Shown one piece after another: positions 34,005-38,295 of a stretch of 38,295 nt of DNA. The notes below the pieces were generated by a model, which searched no databases, was not told where the DNA came from, and saw nothing but the letters and a program-made list of their open reading frames with translations. The stretch spans positions 1 to 38,295 of the forward strand of contig JAHEJP010000005.1 of assembly GCA_024638855.1 (NCBI GenBank). Reading direction: 5' to 3'. The position numbers and the translations under genes are program-made. The first letter of the stretch is position 1. Every line of letters begins with the position of its first letter. This DNA is from Chloroflexota bacterium (lineage in GTDB: Bacteria > Chloroflexota > Anaerolineae > Promineifilales > Promineifilaceae).

Positions 34005-34904
34005 ATGACCAATGTCATTGGTGTAAGATTTCAGAGATTAGGTAAACTTTATCATTTTAAGACAAATGGTTACGCGGAGGATTTAGATCCGGGCGACCAC
34101 GTGATTGTCGAAACGAAACGCGGCCGCCAAATGGGACAGGTTATCACCTATATCGAAAAAGATCAGATTGATAAGCGCAGAAATATCATGTCTATAGAGC
34201 GCAAGGCGTCTCCGCGCGATTTGGTGATGAAGCAAATATGGGAGCAAAAAGAACTTGAAGCCTTAATAACCTGTCGTGAAAAAGCAAGTCAACTAGGCAT
34301 CGTCGATGCGAAATTTGTGAAAGCTGAATACAGTTATGACGGCAGTTGGTTGACATTCATGTATGCCACTGAAGATAAAAAGCTAGATGTTCGAAAACTT
34401 CACAAAACTCTCAACCAATCATTTCGTTCCCGCGTTGAAATGTTGATGATTGGTCCGCGAGATGTGGCCAAGATCCTTGGTGGACATGGGGCTTGTGGAC
34501 AACCTCGGTGTTGTTCCACTTTCTTGACGGAGTTCAGCCCAGTTTCGATTCGAATGGCCAAGGCACAAGGCATTTCACTGAGCCCTCAAGAGATAACCGG
34601 CATGTGTGGCCGGTTGCGTTGTTGCCTCGTTTATGAATATGAACAATATGTTAAAGCAAAGAAACAGTTGCCAAAAGTCGGCAAACGAATTGGGACACCT
34701 TATGGCGAGGGTCTGGTAAAGGATGTCAGGGTTTTACGTGAATCCGTAATTGTCATTATCGACGGTGAAAGGAAGGAAGTCTTCCAACACGAGTTTGAGC
34801 CTATGGAGGAATTGGAAGCGCTCGAACGAAAAGCGGCATCCGGATGTTCCAAGCACGAGGGAGGTAACTGTGATTGTGGAGCCAACGGCAAGAAAGAAGA
34901 ATAG
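34005..34904 (+). CDS. PSP1 C-terminal domain protein, RicT/YaaT-like
   Basis: The protein has 299 residues with the PSP1 core: VIGVRFQRLGKLYHF, DHVIVETKRGRQMG, DVRKLHKTLNQSFRSRVEM, then the cysteine-rich GHGACGQPRCCSTFL and GMCGRLRCCLVYEYEQY. In Bacillus, RicT works with RicA and RicF in a Fe-S-containing complex that steers RNA processing by RNase Y. The six conserved cysteines of the PSP1 core are present. The C-terminal tail adds three more (CSKHEGGNCDCG). No ricA or ricF is nearby. The gene leads a unit with an HD hydrolase and moeA. Confidence 0.88.
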   Translation: MTNVIGVRFQRLGKLYHFKTNGYAEDLDPGDHVIVETKRGRQMGQVITYIEKDQIDKRRNIMSIERKASPRDLVMKQIWEQKELEALITCREKASQLGIVDAKFVKAEYSYDGSWLTFMYATEDKKLDVRKLHKTLNQSFRSRVEMLMIGPRDVAKILGGHGACGQPRCCSTFLTEFSPVSIRMAKAQGISLSPQEITGMCGRLRCCLVYEYEQYVKAKKQLPKVGKRIGTPYGEGLVKDVRVLRESVIVIIDGERKEVFQHEFEPMEELEALERKAASGCSKHEGGNCDCGANGKKEE

Positions 34905-34955
34905 ACATTCAGATATTTTCAACCGAAGAAGATTTTTCATCAAAGGTTCAATCGC

Positions 34956-35582
34956 GTGATCCCAAAACATGGTACAGAAGAAGCCTGGGCTCTAGTCAAC
35001 GAATACATAAGAGACTTTGGCCTGCAGCGTCATATGCTCGCTGTTGGCGCCGCAATGCGTTTCTATGCCCTGCGACTAAAACAAGATCCAGATTATTGGC
35101 AAACTGTTGGTCTCTTGCATGATTTTGACTGGGAGATTCATCCAGACCTAAACCATCACCCAATGGAAGGCGCCGTCATCCTAAGGGAACGTGGCTGGGA
35201 TGAGGAAATAATCCGAATAATATTATCTCATTACAGCGCTGGAACAGGTGTCTACCGAGAGAAACCAATTGATTTCGCATTATTGGCTTGTGATGAAATA
35301 ACCGGGCTAATCATTGCAACCACTTTGGTGAGGCCCTCCAAGGATATTCGGGATGTGAGATTGAAGTCAATTCGTAAGAAGTGGAAAGATAAGCGTTTTG
35401 CCGCTGGCGTTGACCGGGAACATGTGGAGCAAGTAACGAATGATTTCAGCCTAGCATGTTTTGATGGCAATTTATCTTTATGGGATCATATTGGGTATGT
35501 ATTAGAGGCCATGAAAATTGAAGCCGTGTCCTTAAAGCTGGATGGGCAGCAACAGCCAGGTCGTGTTAGCCAGGAGCCTTAA
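34956..35582 (+). CDS. HD-domain hydrolase
   Basis: The protein has 208 residues, starting with GTG at 34956. HD-superfamily metal residues are visible: H26 (QRHMLAVG), H55-D56 (VGLLHDFDWE), H67-H68 (NHHPMEGA), H92 (SHYSAG) and D113 (LACDEITG). Members hydrolyse phosphoesters, often nucleotides; the substrate is not predictable here. It lies 51 nt after the PSP1 gene and its stop codon directly abuts the TTG of moeA, so all three should be co-transcribed. Confidence 0.88.
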   Translation: MIPKHGTEEAWALVNEYIRDFGLQRHMLAVGAAMRFYALRLKQDPDYWQTVGLLHDFDWEIHPDLNHHPMEGAVILRERGWDEEIIRIILSHYSAGTGVYREKPIDFALLACDEITGLIIATTLVRPSKDIRDVRLKSIRKKWKDKRFAAGVDREHVEQVTNDFSLACFDGNLSLWDHIGYVLEAMKIEAVSLKLDGQQQPGRVSQEP

Positions 35583-36845
35583 TTGGGCAAAGAAGAATAT
35601 CTTTCGGTTTCTGATGCGCTAAAAACCGTTCTGGATGCGATTCAGGTGCTACCAGCGGTTCCCACAAATTTACTCGATGGGCTGCATCGAGTGTTGGCAG
35701 AGCCAATTGTTGCTCAACATGACTTACCGCCTTTTGCCAATTCATCCATGGATGGGTTTGCCATTCGAGCGCAGGATGTGCTCCGGGCAACAAAAGATAA
35801 TCCTGCCAAATTGAAGGTCATCGCCGATATCGCTGCTGGCCAGAGTCCACAGATCAGCATAATAACAGGATCAGCGGCACGAATAACAACCGGCGCGCCT
35901 ATGCCTGATGGGGCGGATTCTGTCATTCCAGTTGAAGATACAGATGAGCGTTGGCAAGACCGGAGTCGACCTCTGCCTGATTCTATCCAAATTTACAGAG
36001 CGGTCAGACCTGGAGCGTACGTTCGTTTACCAGGAGAAGACATCCAAGCTGCCGACCAGGTTTTGTCGCCTGGTTGTGTGTTGCGACCCCAAGAGCTTGG
36101 CTTGATTGCCTCCCTTGGATATAAGAAGGTCTCTGTGATCGGTCGAGCCAAAGTGGGTATTTTGGCAACAGGGAACGAACTGGTGGATATTGCCCAGCCC
36201 CTGGGACCTGGACAGATTCGTAATAGCAATAGTTATACGCAGGCAGCACAGGTCTTGGCTTGTGATGCCGAACCTGTCATCTTGGGTGTCGCCAATGACA
36301 GCGAGGATTCAGTCAGAGAACGACTCCAGTTGGCAATTGATAAAGGAGTCAATTTAATAATCAGTTCGGCCGGGGTCTCAGTCGGCGCTTATGATGTTGT
36401 AAAAAGTGTCCTCGAATTCGATGGAAACATTCTGTTCTGGCGCGTACGGATGAGACCAGGAAAGCCATTGACCTTCGGTTTTTACCGAGGCGTGCCTTAC
36501 CTGGGACTTCCTGGAAATCCAGTCTCGGCAATGGTTTCGTTTGATAGATTTGCCAGGCCGGCTATATTGAAGATGTCTGGTTATAAACAGCTCGAGAGGC
36601 AGCCACTGACTGTAATAATTGAGGACGAAATACAATCAGACGGCCGTGAAAGTTATTTGCGTGCAGTTGTAACACGAGAGGGCGGTCAGTATCGGGCTCG
36701 TATCTTTGAGGGCCAAGGTTCGCACATGCTATCTTCGCTCGTTGGTGCGAATGCACTTGTGAAAGTTCCTGAGAATGTGGAATATGTGGGGGAAGGTTCC
36801 TTTCTCGAGGCGATTATGATCGACTGGCCAGAGACAGTCTTCTAA
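35583..36845 (+). CDS. moeA: Molybdopterin molybdenumtransferase MoeA
   Basis: MoeA inserts molybdenum into adenylylated molybdopterin. The protein has 420 residues and starts at TTG, immediately after the HD-gene stop and 6 nt after AGGAG. Conserved elements: LPPFANSSMDGFAIRA, IAAGQSP, ARITTGAPMPDGADSVIPVED, GILATGNELV, GQIRNSNSY, IISSAGVSVGAYD and GLPGNPVSAMV, followed by the MoeA C-terminal domain. It completes a pair with the MoaB/MogA gene at 21434-21937. The 69-nt gap to the convergent S1-domain gene has only a weak ACAC/GTGT hairpin. Confidence 0.96.
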   Translation: MGKEEYLSVSDALKTVLDAIQVLPAVPTNLLDGLHRVLAEPIVAQHDLPPFANSSMDGFAIRAQDVLRATKDNPAKLKVIADIAAGQSPQISIITGSAARITTGAPMPDGADSVIPVEDTDERWQDRSRPLPDSIQIYRAVRPGAYVRLPGEDIQAADQVLSPGCVLRPQELGLIASLGYKKVSVIGRAKVGILATGNELVDIAQPLGPGQIRNSNSYTQAAQVLACDAEPVILGVANDSEDSVRERLQLAIDKGVNLIISSAGVSVGAYDVVKSVLEFDGNILFWRVRMRPGKPLTFGFYRGVPYLGLPGNPVSAMVSFDRFARPAILKMSGYKQLERQPLTVIIEDEIQSDGRESYLRAVVTREGGQYRARIFEGQGSHMLSSLVGANALVKVPENVEYVGEGSFLEAIMIDWPETVF

Positions 36846-36914
36846 GTGCTCATTAACCTATAGCTTTCTGCTTTCGAATCCCTTGTCAAAAGCAAACACC
36901 AAAAAGTGTCCTGT

Positions 36915-37700
36915 TTATTCGGCTCCTTCCTGGCTCATTTTTAGAGTGCGCTCCAACAATTCATCTTGTTTTTCTCTGATTGTTTTTGCACGGTACCGAG
37001 TTTTACCAGATCGTGTTTGACCAGGAGGTTCTTCTCGACCCGTCTCAGTCATCGCTCGCTTCAAAGCGATTTCCATTGCTGTCGGAAGCTCAATTTCCTG
37101 CTCTTCTAGGTCTAACTCCTCAATTTCTTCGACCTCAGCCTCTGGTGAATCAAGCAACGATTTTCGACTCAGATCGATCCGGCGTTTTCGCCTGTTAAAC
37201 CCAATTACCTTTACCTGGATTTCCTCACCGACTTTAACTGCTTCCGACGGGTGTTTGACGTATTCGTGGCTGAGCTCACTGATATGGACAAGCCCTTCTT
37301 TTTCTGCGCCAATATCAGCAAATACGCCATATTTTTCTATTCGAGTAATCGTACCGCTGTAAACTTGACCTTCCTTCAAATCGCCCCAATCTACAGCAAG
37401 GGGCTCGATCATCGTCAAAGTAACTTGTTCTCGTCCAGGGTCGACCGTTTCTACCCAGGCGGATATCTCATCCCCGATGGACAATGTGTCGGAAATTCTA
37501 TTCACGCGTTGGCCAAGCTTAGATATGTGTAAAATGGCATTTGAACCAACGCCGATATCGACAAATGCTCCATACAATTCGAGTCTTGTAACAGTGCCCC
37601 TGACAGACATCTTGGGCTCAAGTTCACTAATGGCGCTAGGCGTCGACGGCGCCTCGCTTGTTTCCTCTTCCTCTGCCAATTCTACCGCATCCTCTACCAT
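36915..37700 (-). CDS. Protein with two S1 RNA-binding domains
   Basis: The protein has 261 residues. An acidic N-terminus (~1-29) is followed by S1 domain 1 (~31-98, RGTVTRLELYGAFVDIG, ILHISKLG) and S1 domain 2 (~109-180, SGTITRIEKYGVFADIG, GLVHISELS, KRRIDLSRK). A glutamate-rich stretch and a basic tail close the protein. It is far shorter than full ribosomal protein S1 (four to six domains), and so is better read as an S1-like RNA-binding or ribosome-associated factor. GGAG lies 9 nt before the ATG at 37700. A perfect-consensus promoter lies ~130 nt upstream, suggesting strong expression. Confidence 0.9.
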   Translation of the reverse strand: MVEDAVELAEEEETSEAPSTPSAISELEPKMSVRGTVTRLELYGAFVDIGVGSNAILHISKLGQRVNRISDTLSIGDEISAWVETVDPGREQVTLTMIEPLAVDWGDLKEGQVYSGTITRIEKYGVFADIGAEKEGLVHISELSHEYVKHPSEAVKVGEEIQVKVIGFNRRKRRIDLSRKSLLDSPEAEVEEIEELDLEEQEIELPTAMEIALKRAMTETGREEPPGQTRSGKTRYRAKTIREKQDELLERTLKMSQEGAE

Positions 37701-37830
37701 AGCAATCTTCTCCAGAAAACAGCCGCAGTTGCAGACTGTGCCTAACTAAGACATCTTGTTGTCAAGCAAAATGGATAAACAATTTCATGAACCAAGGGGG
37801 GCAATCAGGACATTGTTAACCAGAGTGGCA

Positions 37831-37858
37831 ATTATAACAACGCCACGATCAGTGTCAA
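37831..37858 (-). promoter_or_regulatory. Consensus sigma-70-type promoter of the S1-domain gene
   Basis: On the minus strand TTGACA (37858-37853) and TATAAT (37836-37831) are separated by 16 nt, matching all twelve consensus positions. Transcription should start near 37824, giving a leader of about 125 nt. Confidence 0.8.
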
Positions 37859-37909
37859 TATATTTCGCGGATTGTAACCTGCAGTCTCTAAGATAACAAT
37901 GCACCCAAG

Positions 37910-37944
37910 AATCGAATTGCTGACTCTACGAGAGGCAGCCGATT
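37910..37944. other. Branched hairpin upstream of the S1-gene promoter
   Basis: AATCG pairs with CGATT, then, after a 4-nt AATT bulge, GCTG with CAGC and, past an A/G mismatch, CTCT with AGAG around an ACG loop: thirteen pairs in all. The motif AGAATCG occurs at 37908 and again at 37950. There is no T-tract on either side, and a tRNA fold could not be made. It lies between the end of recA and the S1 promoter in the 349-nt gap 37701-38049. Confidence 0.35.
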
Positions 37945-38001
37945 ATTTCAGAATCGTTGCACATATCCGATGACGCGTTGACGTTGGCTGGCACCAACCT
38001 C

Positions 38002-38052
38002 AAAAAAATAATCATTTAGTAGACTATCCTGAAGCACTACCTGAATAGTCTA
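38002..38052 (-). terminator. Possible recA terminator
   Basis: On the minus strand TAGACTAT, which begins at the recA stop codon, pairs with ATAGTCTA over a 17-nt loop. A run of seven T follows after 11 nt. The wide loop and the distance to the T-run make it a poor intrinsic terminator. Confidence 0.25.
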
Positions 38053-38295
38053 TTCATCTTCGGCCACAAGATCTTCTTCGACAAAGGACTCATATTGCAA
38101 TAGAGGTAACCCGGCAGCCTCTCGTATCAGGTTGTCAATTGTGTTTACCATCTCAACATTATCCTCGAGGAATGTCTTGGCGTTTTCTCTTCCTTGACCC
38201 AACAAAAGATCATCGTAGCGAAAATAAGCGCCTCGTTTATCGATCAAGCCATATTCAACACCCAAATCCAAGACATCTCCCTCTCTCGAAATGCC
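38050..38295 (-). CDS. recA: Recombinase RecA, C-terminal part (start beyond right edge)
   Basis: The last 82 codons of recA are present, and the frame continues past the window edge. The readable part begins GISREGDVLDLGVEYG and continues DKRGAYFRYDDLLLGQGRENAK, which is RecA-specific sequence from the end of the core and the C-terminal domain. It ends in the usual acidic tail (FVEEDLVAEDE). RecA drives strand exchange and SOS induction; its promoter and SOS box would lie outside the window. Confidence 0.95.
   Translation of the reverse strand, partial: GISREGDVLDLGVEYGLIDKRGAYFRYDDLLLGQGRENAKTFLEDNVEMVNTIDNLIREAAGLPLLQYESFVEEDLVAEDE

Noticed and set aside
36846-36914. Terminator between moeA and the S1-domain gene
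   Set aside because: Only a 4-bp ACAC/GTGT stem with an A-rich loop is present, too weak to call.
37895-37985. Possible tRNA on the minus strand (T-arm-like AATTCGATT)
   Set aside because: No D-arm, anticodon arm or acceptor stem of standard lengths could be formed around it.
1-38295. CRISPR arrays, insertion sequences, integrases or phage genes
   Set aside because: No regularly spaced repeats, transposase motifs or flanking inverted repeats were seen anywhere in the window.

Overview
The window reads as a chromosomal segment of a member of the Chloroflexota, most likely from the Anaerolineae or a neighbouring class. This is inferred from gene content and protein style and was not tested by any search. 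The clues are long Pro/Thr-rich linkers on membrane-anchored secreted proteins, LysM plus GH99-like surface proteins, DUF4012 and DUF2723 proteins, a zinc-type S18, an Mrp without the usual CxxC motif, a DUF3417-type glucan phosphorylase, and frequent TTG/GTG starts. There are no rRNA or tRNA genes, insertion sequences, phage genes or CRISPR arrays.

Region 1 (1-10522, all minus strand) is one tightly packed seven-gene unit devoted to the cell surface. In transcription order it encodes a small membrane protein with a fibronectin-like module, a free-standing PqqD/RRE protein, a large secreted C25 (gingipain/PorU-like) cysteine peptidase, a second anchored fibronectin-like protein, a membrane-bound C25 peptidase, a DUF2723 multi-pass membrane protein and a DUF4012 protein that runs off the left edge. 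This is the most unusual part of the window. It resembles the PorU sortase and cargo-type modules of the Bacteroidota type IX system, combined with an RRE chaperone and a possible glycosyl transfer module. No type IX secretion channel gene is visible.

Region 2 (10523-22006) is mostly housekeeping: radA; a convergent LysM/GH99-like surface protein; rpsF and rpsR without the usual ssb between them; a SurA-like membrane protein ending at a strong terminator; then smc, an RlmI-like rRNA methyltransferase and a MoaB/MogA gene on the minus strand.

Region 3 (22031-28926, minus strand) holds a four-gene unit (two small membrane proteins, a stand-alone response regulator, and a PHP phosphoesterase fused to an AlbA_2/Schlafen-type domain), then alpha-glucan phosphorylase with a small membrane partner, and a DUF3524 glycosyltransferase related to the tRNA-queuosine mannosyltransferase.

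Region 4 (29124-36845, plus strand) starts with iscX-nuoB-nuoCD-nuoI-mrp, in which Fe-S assembly factors flank the Fe-S subunits of complex I. It continues with a PSP1/RicT-like gene, an HD-domain hydrolase and moeA. Region 5 (36915-38295, minus strand) has a two-domain S1 RNA-binding protein driven by a perfect-consensus sigma-70-type promoter, and the 3' end of recA, which continues past the right edge.
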